From positions 186,001 to 250,000 of the forward strand of contig CATOST010000032.1 of assembly GCA_951812665.1 (NCBI GenBank): a DNA stretch of 64,000 bases, in the 5' to 3' direction. Positions 1 to 8,199 of this stretch are shown here, piece by piece. The stretch is from an uncultured Acidobacteriota bacterium (GTDB taxonomy: Bacteria > Acidobacteriota > UBA6911 > RPQK01 > JAJDTT01). The position numbers were made by a program, and so were the translations under genes. The notes under the pieces were generated by a model that was not told the DNA's origin, did no database searches, and was given only the letters and a program-made list of their open reading frames with translations. Every line of letters begins with the position of its first letter. Within the stretch, counting starts at the first letter, position 1.

Positions 1-85
1 CCGAACACGGGCATATTGAGGCTGGTTCGCCTCGGGTCCCATTCGGAACTCGGGCTTTGACTATCTCAGTGCGATCATCGGGTCC

Positions 86-105
86 CGGGTAAGAAATGCG
101 GTCTA
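86..105 (+). repeat. Solo half-site resembling the GGTGAGAAATGC repeat
   Basis: These 20 bases match 16 of 20 positions of the arm at 41003-41022. They lie just upstream of the Shine-Dalgarno sequence (AAGGAG) of the first gene. The rest of bases 1-115 shows no recognisable gene. Confidence 0.4.
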
Positions 106-115
106 AGGAGACACA

Positions 116-1612
116 ATGATCAGATCAAGTTGCCACTGGGACTCCGGAGGCCGGTCTCGGGCCGGGAGACCGGGCATCTTTCTCCCGATCCTGATGTCCC
201 TCGTTTTACAACCGCACAATGCGGTCGGGGAGCCGGTCCGTGATATCGGTTCCCGGCTGGAGCTGTTCATCGACGACACCCTGATCGACCGCCTGAAAGG
301 CGCCCGGCTCAAGCTTCACAGCCCCAGGTCCAAAGGCATCGTGCTGCGTTTCGATCAGCCTTGGGAAGGAGAGTTTTCCGGATTTCCCAGAATCGTCGTC
401 GACGATGGGGTCTACCGCATGTACTACCGTGGCCTTCCTCCCTGGAAGAAAGGGGAACCGCTGGTGGAATCCACCTGCGTGGCCGTGAGCCGTGACGGCA
501 TCCACTGGGAGAAGCCCGACGTGGGACGGATCGAGCTCCTGGGCTCGACCCGGAACAACGCCATCTTCGAGGGGAGCGGTTTCGCACCCTTCCTGGATAC
601 CCGTCCCGGTGTGCCTCACACGGAGCGCCTCAAAGCGCTCAAGGGGCCTCCCCGGTTGAAGACCGGGATCGGAGTCGTAGCCTATGTCTCCTCCGACGGC
701 GTCCGCTGGGAGAAGATGCACGACGCCTACCCCGGGGACCGGTTGGGAAGCGTCTTCTGGAGCCCGGTGGAAGAACGCTACGTCCAGTATGTCCGGTCCG
801 ACGACGAAAGGAGCGGAGAGCTGATCCGCACCGTCAGCCGGGCCACCTCCTCGGACTTCACGGGCTGGGGGGAGTTCTCCTTCATGGACTTCGGTTCGAC
901 CCCCCCGACCCGGGAGGAGCAGCTCTACACCATCGGCGTCCGTCCCTATTTCCGGGCGCCCCACATCTATCTGGCGCTGGCCGCCCGTTTCCTGCCCAAC
1001 AAGAGGTCCCTCTCCGACGAGGAGTGCGGCAAACTGGGACGGCATCCGTTGGGAGGCGGTTGCAGCAGCATCGCCGACGCCGTCTTGCTGAGCATTCGCG
1101 CCTCCGATCCCAACCGGGTTCGATGGACCTTCCCGGAAGCCTTCGTCCGGCCGGGGCTGGAACCCAGCAGTTGGAGCGCCAGGACCAACTACCCGGGGAA
1201 GGGCTTCATCGCCACTTCGAAGGAGGAGATCTCCTTCTATGTCCAGCGGGACTACGGCTTCAAGACGAATGGGCTTGAGCGCTTCGTGGTGCGGACCGAC
1301 GGTTTCACCTCGGTTCGGACGCCTTACGGCGGGGGCGAATTTCTGACCCGGCCCCTGCGATTCTCGGGAAACGAGCTGGTCCTGAACTACGCTACGTCGG
1401 CGGCGGGCGGAATTCGCGTAGAGGTGCAGGACGAGAACGGAGAGCCGATCCCGGGACGGACTCTCGGCGACTGCCCGGAGATCATCGGCGACGAGATCGA
1501 GCGGGTGGTGCGTTGGAAGGAGGGATCCGGTCTGGGCCGGCTCCAGGGGACGGTCGTCCGACTGCGGTTCGTTATGAAGGGCGCCGATCTCTATTCGATC
1601 CGATTCCGCTGA
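116..1612 (+). CDS. Secreted beta-propeller glycosidase-like protein
   Basis: This 498-residue protein has a basic N-terminus and a hydrophobic stretch at about residues 20-32, consistent with export. The body carries repeated propeller-like motifs such as 'VAVSRDGIHWEKP' (about 122-134) and 'AYVSSDGVRWEKM' (about 189-201). These resemble the five-bladed propellers of the GH32/GH43 and sialidase-like superfamilies. The last 100 residues look like a beta-sandwich ('NELVLNYATSAAGGIRVEVQ'), as in GH32-type proteins. The start follows AAGGAG at a good distance. It is the first gene of a six-gene operon, 6 bp before the next gene. Substrate and catalytic residues cannot be assigned; the fold call is inference. 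Confidence 0.7.
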   Translation: MIRSSCHWDSGGRSRAGRPGIFLPILMSLVLQPHNAVGEPVRDIGSRLELFIDDTLIDRLKGARLKLHSPRSKGIVLRFDQPWEGEFSGFPRIVVDDGVYRMYYRGLPPWKKGEPLVESTCVAVSRDGIHWEKPDVGRIELLGSTRNNAIFEGSGFAPFLDTRPGVPHTERLKALKGPPRLKTGIGVVAYVSSDGVRWEKMHDAYPGDRLGSVFWSPVEERYVQYVRSDDERSGELIRTVSRATSSDFTGWGEFSFMDFGSTPPTREEQLYTIGVRPYFRAPHIYLALAARFLPNKRSLSDEECGKLGRHPLGGGCSSIADAVLLSIRASDPNRVRWTFPEAFVRPGLEPSSWSARTNYPGKGFIATSKEEISFYVQRDYGFKTNGLERFVVRTDGFTSVRTPYGGGEFLTRPLRFSGNELVLNYATSAAGGIRVEVQDENGEPIPGRTLGDCPEIIGDEIERVVRWKEGSGLGRLQGTVVRLRFVMKGADLYSIRFR

Positions 1613-1618
1613 ATCCCC

Positions 1619-3226
1619 ATGGCTATCTCCGGAAATACCGAACTGAATCGGCGCGCTTTCCTGGCCGGTTCCACTGCAGCCCTGGCGGCGGGGCGGGGAC
1701 TGCCGGGCCAAGAACGCGCCTCCCAGGAGCGGAAACCAGGTTACCGGATCGTCTACAACGACGATTCCATTGCGCCGATCTTGATGTCCGAGAGTCTGGA
1801 GCACTTTTTGGCCCTGGCCGTCGATCGTTTTCTGGGTACCCAGGTGGATGCCCTCTTCTGGAACGTCATCTCCAGCGACGTGCTGCACTACCCTTCGGAG
1901 GTAGCGGAGATGGTGGGCGCCCATCTGGACGGCTTCGAATCGTCCGATTATTTCCAGTGGTACCAGCGCCTGATGAAGATCATCGAAGAGCGGCCCGATT
2001 ATCTCCAGGCCATGGCTGAGCGGGCTCGAGTGCGGGGCCTGGAGTTCTTCGCCTCGCTGCGGATGAACGACTGCCACGAAAGCCCGGTCTGGAAGGCGAT
2101 GGACACCTATAGCCGGTACCGCCGGGAACACCCCGAGTTCTTGCTGGGAGACGCGGTCCACCCCGGCTTCAGCACCGGATTCGATTTCGCCCATGCCCCG
2201 GTCCGGGAGCGCCGCTACCGGATCATCGAGGAACTGGCCACTCGTTACCGGCTCGACGGCATCGAACTGGACTTTCTCCGGCATCCCGCTTATTTCAAGC
2301 CGGACGAGGCTTACGGGAACCGGCATTTCATCACCGGTCTGGTCCGCCGGGTCCGGGCGCTGCTGGATCGGCACCAGGAGGAGACGGGCCGAAGGGTCCG
2401 GCTGGCGGTGCGGGTCGCCACGCCGATGGACATCTCGAAACGCATGGGATTGGATGTGGAGACCTGGATCCGGGAAGGGTTGCCCGACCTGGTCATCGCC
2501 GCCACGCCCCGGGGCTTCGAGTTGAGCCTTCCACTGGAGCAATATGTGGAGGCCGTTCGAGACCGCTCCATTCCCCTGCTGGCCCAGTTGGGCTGGCACC
2601 AGCCGGTGAAGGAAGCCCGCGGCGCCGCCTTGAACTTCTGGAATCAGGGAGCCGACGGCATCTATCTCTTCAACTGGTACTCGAGGTCAGACCGGCGTCA
2701 CGAACCCTTGCGGGAAATCGGAGACCCCGGCCTTCTGCGGCGGCGGGACAAGGTCTACCCTGTTCATTCCCAGGAGGGAGAACTCTGGGCCGATACGCAC
2801 CCCCCGGCCCAGCTTCCCTTGCGCTTGCCCCGCGGGTCTCAGGGAGATGGGATGGAGGTCCGGCTCAGGATCGGGGACGACGTGGCCGCGGATGCCGCGG
2901 AAGGCCGTCTCGGGAGCGCCCGGCTACGGATGCGGTTCGAGGAGATTCATTCGGAGGACAGGGTGGAAGTGGCGCTGAACGGGGTCGCCCTGGCGCCTGA
3001 CACTGGAAGGCTAAGGATCGACGATACTCACATGTACGTGTGGAAGTACTGGATCGAGTACGAGCTGCCGGTTCCTCCGTTGCGGGCGGGAGTCAACCGT
3101 TTTCGAATCCGGCTCGCCCACCGCAACCCCCGTCTGATGGGGCCGGCCACCCTGGTGGAGATGAAGGTGGAGCTGGAATACCAGAACCGCGATGATAGAA
3201 AGGAGCCCTCTTCCGTCCAAGGTTGA
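1619..3226 (+). CDS. Tat-exported TIM-barrel glycoside-hydrolase-like protein (paralogue 1)
   Basis: The 535-residue protein starts with a Tat-like leader (NRRAFLAGSTAALAAG). A barrel-like domain covers about residues 38-370 and contains 'YRLDGIELDFLRHPAYF', the DG-x-E-L-D strand end typical of GH10/GH-A-type barrels and a candidate catalytic carboxylate. A second conserved motif is 'NFWNQGADGIYLFNWY'. The last 140 residues form a probable beta-sandwich. It is a diverged homologue of the genes at 4543 and 8200 and sits in the same operon, so the three probably act on related substrates. No characterised enzyme is recognised. The ATG at 1619 is only 6 bp after the previous stop, so translation is likely coupled. 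Confidence 0.7.
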   Translation: MAISGNTELNRRAFLAGSTAALAAGRGLPGQERASQERKPGYRIVYNDDSIAPILMSESLEHFLALAVDRFLGTQVDALFWNVISSDVLHYPSEVAEMVGAHLDGFESSDYFQWYQRLMKIIEERPDYLQAMAERARVRGLEFFASLRMNDCHESPVWKAMDTYSRYRREHPEFLLGDAVHPGFSTGFDFAHAPVRERRYRIIEELATRYRLDGIELDFLRHPAYFKPDEAYGNRHFITGLVRRVRALLDRHQEETGRRVRLAVRVATPMDISKRMGLDVETWIREGLPDLVIAATPRGFELSLPLEQYVEAVRDRSIPLLAQLGWHQPVKEARGAALNFWNQGADGIYLFNWYSRSDRRHEPLREIGDPGLLRRRDKVYPVHSQEGELWADTHPPAQLPLRLPRGSQGDGMEVRLRIGDDVAADAAEGRLGSARLRMRFEEIHSEDRVEVALNGVALAPDTGRLRIDDTHMYVWKYWIEYELPVPPLRAGVNRFRIRLAHRNPRLMGPATLVEMKVELEYQNRDDRKEPSSVQG

Positions 3227-3299
3227 GCAAGATGCAGCCGCTTTCGTCATTGGGCGTCTTCACTCGGAGTCCGCGAACGACCGGAAGAGGAGATCGAAC

Positions 3300-4517
3300 A
3301 TGATACGACGGGATTTTCTGAAGACCGCGGCGGGGACCGCGGCCGCGCTGGGGACGGGGTCCTCCTCCGGTGCGGCGGAGACGAAAGGGCCGGCCTATCG
3401 AGCCGGCGTCATCGGCCTGGGCTGGACCGGAGTCCTTTACGATCTGGCCGGGCGGGGTGGTGAACACCGGCAGGGAACCTATTGGGACCCGGCCTACGAC
3501 CTGGAGGGGGACCGTCCCACGCCCGGCGAGATCGACGTTCACCGGAAGTTCTACCACCACGATCATCCGGGCAACGAGGGACTTCCCATCTCCTACTCGG
3601 AAGCGCTTCACTCCCGTCCCGAAGTGGAACTGGTGGCGGGAGCGGAACGGGACCGGAAACGGCTGGCGATCTTCGGGGAGCGCTATGGAATCGAGGCCCT
3701 CTACACCGACGCCATCGAGATGCTGCGCCACGAACGGCTGGACATTGTCGCGGTCTGCACCAACGTCAAGGGCCGATCCTTCCTGACCTGCGCCGCGGTG
3801 GAGCATGGGGCCAAGGCGGTGATCACGGAGAAGCCGATGGTCTTCACCCTGGAGGAGGCGGACCGGATGGTCCAGGCCTGCGCCGACCGGGGCGTCCCCC
3901 TAGTGGCCGGAGCCATCTCCACGGTCCATCCCTCCTTCGAAAAGGCCAAACAATTGGTCCAGGACGGAACCATCGGGGAGGTGGTCTCCATCGAGGCCGG
4001 CTTCTACCTCTCCCAGCATCAGAACTGGACCTATTTCATCGACAGTCCGCCCGCGTGGGTGTGCGGCACCGGAGACCTTCCCCGGCTGGAGAACGGCAGC
4101 GACGAGTTCAGGGGCCAGGGAATGATGGTGACGCGGAAGGGGCAGGTGATCCACTTCCGGCCCGGCGGTCCCATGCTCCGGGTCAGCGGGTCGAAGGGGG
4201 AGATCACATTCGACCGCATTGAAGGAGGATGGAGGATCTGGCGGGGCGTGGAGTCTCTGACCGGCCGGACGCGGCGAGTCGAAGTCCCCTGGCCCGATCC
4301 CAAGTTCGTGGGTTCCTATGGAGCCGTGAACTGCCTTGACGACGCCCTGCGGTGCCTGGCCGGAGACCTGGACGAACCCAAGAACTCGGGCCGCCGCGTG
4401 GCTCAGGCCATCGAGGTGGAGATCGCCCTCAAGCTTTCCTCGGATCGTGGCGGCGAGCGGGTGGAGCTGCCCCTGGCCGACCGGTCGCTGGGCCTGAAAT
4501 ACGCCTGGTTCCGTTGA
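3300..4517 (+). CDS. Tat-exported Gfo/Idh/MocA-family oxidoreductase
   Basis: I chose the ATG at 3300 because GAGGAG precedes it and it begins a Tat leader (MIRRDFLKTAAGTAAALG). An in-frame upstream start at 3192 would overlap the previous gene. A Rossmann motif 'AGVIGLGWTGVLYDLAG' follows at about residues 31-47, and the typical 'VITEKPMVFTLEEADRMV' segment (EKP motif) is at about 174-191. This family oxidises or isomerises sugars and inositols with NAD(P). Periplasmic members, exported with bound cofactor, are common in polysaccharide-degrading bacteria. The 405-residue length is typical. Its position between two hydrolase-like paralogues suggests it processes the released sugar. Confidence 0.85.
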   Translation: MIRRDFLKTAAGTAAALGTGSSSGAAETKGPAYRAGVIGLGWTGVLYDLAGRGGEHRQGTYWDPAYDLEGDRPTPGEIDVHRKFYHHDHPGNEGLPISYSEALHSRPEVELVAGAERDRKRLAIFGERYGIEALYTDAIEMLRHERLDIVAVCTNVKGRSFLTCAAVEHGAKAVITEKPMVFTLEEADRMVQACADRGVPLVAGAISTVHPSFEKAKQLVQDGTIGEVVSIEAGFYLSQHQNWTYFIDSPPAWVCGTGDLPRLENGSDEFRGQGMMVTRKGQVIHFRPGGPMLRVSGSKGEITFDRIEGGWRIWRGVESLTGRTRRVEVPWPDPKFVGSYGAVNCLDDALRCLAGDLDEPKNSGRRVAQAIEVEIALKLSSDRGGERVELPLADRSLGLKYAWFR

Positions 4518-4542
4518 GGAATAGAGAGTTGGACAACAGAGG

Positions 4543-6246
4543 ATGAAACGTAGGCGCTTCTTTCTGACCGCCTTGACCGCAGGACTCTCTTCGCGCCTGG
4601 CCAGGGCTCGAGGCGAGACGGCTCGCAAGAGCCGGAGCTCGTCGGGCTCTCCGATACCCCGGATCATGTTCACCCATGACAGCCGTCACCCGGCGGTCTA
4701 CATGTACGAACCGCCCATGGAGCGGGAGGAGTTCGAGGCGGCGGTGGACGAGCTGGCGGGGACCCCCGTGGACGTCCTGATGTTCGGGCTGGCCGACGGC
4801 CGGACCTTCTTTCACGACACCAAGGTGGGCGAGATCTGGGGGGACCCGGTGCGGAAGTGGCCCCATCTGATCTTTCGGCGGGCGCGCCAGAACGTCAAGA
4901 TGATGCTCGCCCGGGGCCAGGACCCGCTCCGTATCGTCTGCGAACGGGCCCGGGCCAAGGGCATGCTCCTGTACCCGACCCTGTTGGTCAATCAGTGGAT
5001 GTTTGGGACGACGCCCGAAGAGGACACAAGGGCGTCCAACTTCCGCTGGAAGAATCGCCATCTGGAAATAGGCGCCGCCGGGGACCTGGAAGAATTTCCG
5101 GGGAAGACCCACCTGGATTTCAAGCATGAAGCGGTCCGGAGGGAGCGGTTGGCCGTGATTCGGGAGGTGTTGAACAACTACCCCGTCGATGGATTCGAAC
5201 TCCAGCTCAATTACGCGGGTCCGTACTATTTTCACCCCGATCGGATCGCAGCCGGCCGCGACATCATGTCGTCCTGGGTGGCTCAGGTTCACGAGGCGGT
5301 GAAGGCCAGCGGTGAGAACCGGGAGCTGGTGATCACGGTTCCGGTCGACTTGGAACGCGCATATGCCCGGGGACTGGACGTGCGCCGGTGGATCCGCGAC
5401 GGGAGCGTCGACGTCCTCGTGGGAGCGTCCCACAACTCCATGGACCATGGGGCCGACTTCCGGCCCCTGGTCCAGGCGGCTTCGGGATCCTCGTGCCGGG
5501 TCTACGCTGCTCTCAACGGACAGGTCTACTCGGACCGGCTCCAGAACGCCGACATTACTCTCACGCGTGCAGGGGCCTGCAACTACTGGGCCCAAGGCGT
5601 AGACGGGCTCTACCTGGATCAGTGGTTTGCCCGCTGGCCCTACCAGGCCTCCTTCTATGAGCAACTCCGGGAGCTGCCCCACCCGGACGTGATGGCCGCC
5701 AAGGACAAGTTCTACTACGTGCCGACCCGGGCCGGGACCCGGCTCCGCTCCCACGAGCCGGAATTACCCCTTCCCCGGAAGCTGGAGACGGAAAGGCCGG
5801 TCACGGTCGATTTGGAGATCGCGGACGACCTGCCCCGCTGGGATCGGGTCGGCCGCGTCCACGAGGTGCTGCTTCGCCTCCGGATCACGGGAACGACCGA
5901 ACTGGACCGGTTGCGGTTCACCCTCAACGGCCAGGACCTGCCCTGGGAGCAGATGCGGAAGATCAACCAGATCTACACCATGAGGGCTCCGAGGCGACAG
6001 AGGGTCGTCGGTTACTGGTTCGTCTTTCGTCCGGACCGGGAACGGTGGCCACGGCAAGGAAGGAATCGGATCGAAGTGACCCTCTTGGAACGGGACCCGG
6101 AGGTGACACCGCCCATCGAGCTCCGGGACGTCGAGTTGGAGATCCGGTACCTGCGGGGGAAAAATGCCGGGAGGGGACGGGACCCGGACGATCTGGGCAA
6201 AAACGAAACCACCGTCCGCTTGGGGCCGGGATCTCATCTAGTCTGA
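4543..6246 (+). CDS. TIM-barrel hydrolase-like protein (paralogue 2)
   Basis: The 567-residue protein has a twin-arginine-like leader (KRRRFFLTALTAG). It is clearly paralogous to the gene at 8200: both share 'HPxxYMYEPPM' near the N-terminus, 'YPVDGFEL' in mid-protein, 'ACNYWAQGxDG' and a C-terminal 'LRKIN/MRKIN...GYWFV' beta domain. The barrel spans about residues 40-400 and the beta domain about 420-550. The DGFEL strand carries a Glu that could be catalytic, but where paralogue 1 has ELDF this one has ELQL. Function is unknown; hydrolase of the GH-A/GH10-like superfamily is an inference. The gene is 25 bp after the oxidoreductase. Confidence 0.65.
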   Translation: MKRRRFFLTALTAGLSSRLARARGETARKSRSSSGSPIPRIMFTHDSRHPAVYMYEPPMEREEFEAAVDELAGTPVDVLMFGLADGRTFFHDTKVGEIWGDPVRKWPHLIFRRARQNVKMMLARGQDPLRIVCERARAKGMLLYPTLLVNQWMFGTTPEEDTRASNFRWKNRHLEIGAAGDLEEFPGKTHLDFKHEAVRRERLAVIREVLNNYPVDGFELQLNYAGPYYFHPDRIAAGRDIMSSWVAQVHEAVKASGENRELVITVPVDLERAYARGLDVRRWIRDGSVDVLVGASHNSMDHGADFRPLVQAASGSSCRVYAALNGQVYSDRLQNADITLTRAGACNYWAQGVDGLYLDQWFARWPYQASFYEQLRELPHPDVMAAKDKFYYVPTRAGTRLRSHEPELPLPRKLETERPVTVDLEIADDLPRWDRVGRVHEVLLRLRITGTTELDRLRFTLNGQDLPWEQMRKINQIYTMRAPRRQRVVGYWFVFRPDRERWPRQGRNRIEVTLLERDPEVTPPIELRDVELEIRYLRGKNAGRGRDPDDLGKNETTVRLGPGSHLV

Positions 6247-6277
6247 GCTAGACCATGTTGGATTGGGAGAAGAGAGC

Positions 6278-8176
6278 ATGAGGAATTCAGGTTACGGGAA
6301 ATGTTGTGGGTTTGCGGCGGCCGCAACGGTGCTGGTCCTGCTGGCCGCCGGCTGTCAGTTGGGGGAACCCTGGCGCGAAGACAATGCCCGGGTGATCCAA
6401 GAGAATGGAGTCCAAGGGAGGGAGCGAGAGCTTCCCGATCTGGACGTCCGCTCCAACCTGGATTGGGACAAGGTTTATCCCGATGAGACGCTTCCCAAAC
6501 TGGAGTTGGCTCCGGGCGTCGCCGCCAGGGCAGCTTGGGGACAGGGAACCCTCTACGAATACGTCACCTTGGAACCGGGAGCCGTCTATCCGGACGAGAC
6601 GCTGTCCGTGGAGGTGATCACCACGGTCCGGGCCGGCGGTGTCACCCTGCGGGTGGAGGACACGGACCACACACTGGCTCGAAACGAAGTGATCTATCTG
6701 GCCGAGGGGACCCGGCGCCGGATGGAGGCGGGCGCCGAGGGCGCGGAACTGGTCGAGGTCTTTTCGCCTCTCAGAACCGACCATCTGGAGTTGGCCGGTG
6801 TCCACGCGGACCCTGCCGAGATGCCGGATCAGGGGGTGATGCCCTCGTTGGAAGCGGGCACGGTCTACAACATGGGGCAGATTCAACTCACGCCCCTGAT
6901 CCCGCCGGACAAGAATCTTCCCTACCCACGCAGCAGCGCGAATTCCCGCCTCATCTGGGGCAGGAACGCCATGCTCAGCTTCATCACCCTGGATCCTTCG
7001 GCGTCCTTTCCCTTGCACATCCATCCCGAGGACCAGCTGATGATCGTGCTTCGAGGGGGGGTGTTGCAGACCATGGTGGATCTCAAGCTGCCGGTGGACG
7101 GACAGGCCCGGCATGCCCTCTTCGTTCCGGGAGGGATGGTGCACGCCGGTGACTCGGGGGAGTTCGGAGCCGACGTCCTGGATGCCTTCTGGCCGGTGAG
7201 ACCCGACTATCTGGAGGCGGCTTCCCGGCAGAGCGCCCGTTTTCAAGAAGTGATCGCCGCTGGATCCCAGCCGGAGCGGGTGGCAACCGGCTTTACGTTC
7301 CTGGAGGGCCCCACCTGGCTGGACGGACGACTCTACTTCTCCGACATGTACTTCAAGGATCCGGCCAACGGTGACTGGACCGGAGATCCCAAGAGGAGCC
7401 GCCTGATCCGGATGGAGCCGACCGGTGAGACCAAGGTTCTCTCCAAGGGCCGGCAGACCAACGGCACCATTGCCTCCCGGCGCGGCAACCTCATCGTCTG
7501 CGACATGTTCGGACACCGCGTCATGGAGGTCCATCCCCGGTCCGGACGGGTGGTCCGCAACCTGCTCAGACGGGTCGACGGCAAGGCGGTGGACGGCCCC
7601 AACGACCTGGTCATGGACGCCAAAGGGGGCATCTACGTCACCGATCCCCAGTTCACGCTGGAGGCGAAGAAGAGCCAGCCCGGCGCCCAGGTCTACTACG
7701 TCCCGCGGAGAGGGCGCGCACGCGTGGTGGTGCCCGCCGGGGAATTCGCCATGCCCAACGGCGTGGAGATCTCGCCGGACGGCAAGACCCTCTACCTGAA
7801 CAACACCTGGAAGAGCCCGGGGGAGAACTTCATCTGGGCCTACGACATCCAGGAGGACGGCTCGCTCACGAACAAGCGCAAGTTCGCCATGCTCAACCTG
7901 ACGCCCGAGGTGATGGATGCCGCCGAACCCGAAGACCGCGTCAATACTCAAGCCGACGGTATGGCGGTGGACATGGAGGGCCGAATCTATGTCGGGACGC
8001 TCTCCGGGGTTCAGATCTTCGATAAGACCGGTCTTTACGTCGGGACCATCGCACCCCCGGAACTTCCAGTGGTGAGCTGCACCTTCGGAGGCGAGAATTA
8101 CGACGAGCTCTACATGGTCAGTCCCAATTCCGTCTGGAGGATACCGACGAGGGTTCAAGGCTTCCGGCATCCTTAG
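6278..8176 (+). CDS. Lipoprotein with two cupin domains fused to SMP-30/gluconolactonase
   Basis: I chose the ATG at 6278, preceded by GGGAGAAGAG; a TTG at 6263 is possible. The leader ends in a lipobox (LLAAGC), so the 632-residue protein should be a lipoprotein. Two cupin-like segments lie at about residues 80-165 and 225-310; the second has 'PLHIHPEDQLMIVLRGG', with cupin metal-binding-type His and Glu. From about 330 to the end is an SMP-30/gluconolactonase propeller with 'LEGPTWLDG', 'GPNDLVMD', 'MPNGVEISPDG' and 'QADGMAVD', which supply the Glu, Asn, Asn and Asp that bind metal in the family. Lactone hydrolysis of an oxidised sugar fits the neighbouring oxidoreductase. Confidence 0.8.
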   Translation: MRNSGYGKCCGFAAAATVLVLLAAGCQLGEPWREDNARVIQENGVQGRERELPDLDVRSNLDWDKVYPDETLPKLELAPGVAARAAWGQGTLYEYVTLEPGAVYPDETLSVEVITTVRAGGVTLRVEDTDHTLARNEVIYLAEGTRRRMEAGAEGAELVEVFSPLRTDHLELAGVHADPAEMPDQGVMPSLEAGTVYNMGQIQLTPLIPPDKNLPYPRSSANSRLIWGRNAMLSFITLDPSASFPLHIHPEDQLMIVLRGGVLQTMVDLKLPVDGQARHALFVPGGMVHAGDSGEFGADVLDAFWPVRPDYLEAASRQSARFQEVIAAGSQPERVATGFTFLEGPTWLDGRLYFSDMYFKDPANGDWTGDPKRSRLIRMEPTGETKVLSKGRQTNGTIASRRGNLIVCDMFGHRVMEVHPRSGRVVRNLLRRVDGKAVDGPNDLVMDAKGGIYVTDPQFTLEAKKSQPGAQVYYVPRRGRARVVVPAGEFAMPNGVEISPDGKTLYLNNTWKSPGENFIWAYDIQEDGSLTNKRKFAMLNLTPEVMDAAEPEDRVNTQADGMAVDMEGRIYVGTLSGVQIFDKTGLYVGTIAPPELPVVSCTFGGENYDELYMVSPNSVWRIPTRVQGFRHP

Positions 8177-8199
8177 GAGTCTGCGCCGCAAGGAACAAC

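Noticed and set aside
206-2599. Long minus-strand open frame opposite the first two operon genes
   Set aside because: It is the antisense shadow of two well-supported proteins, with low-complexity composition and no domain.
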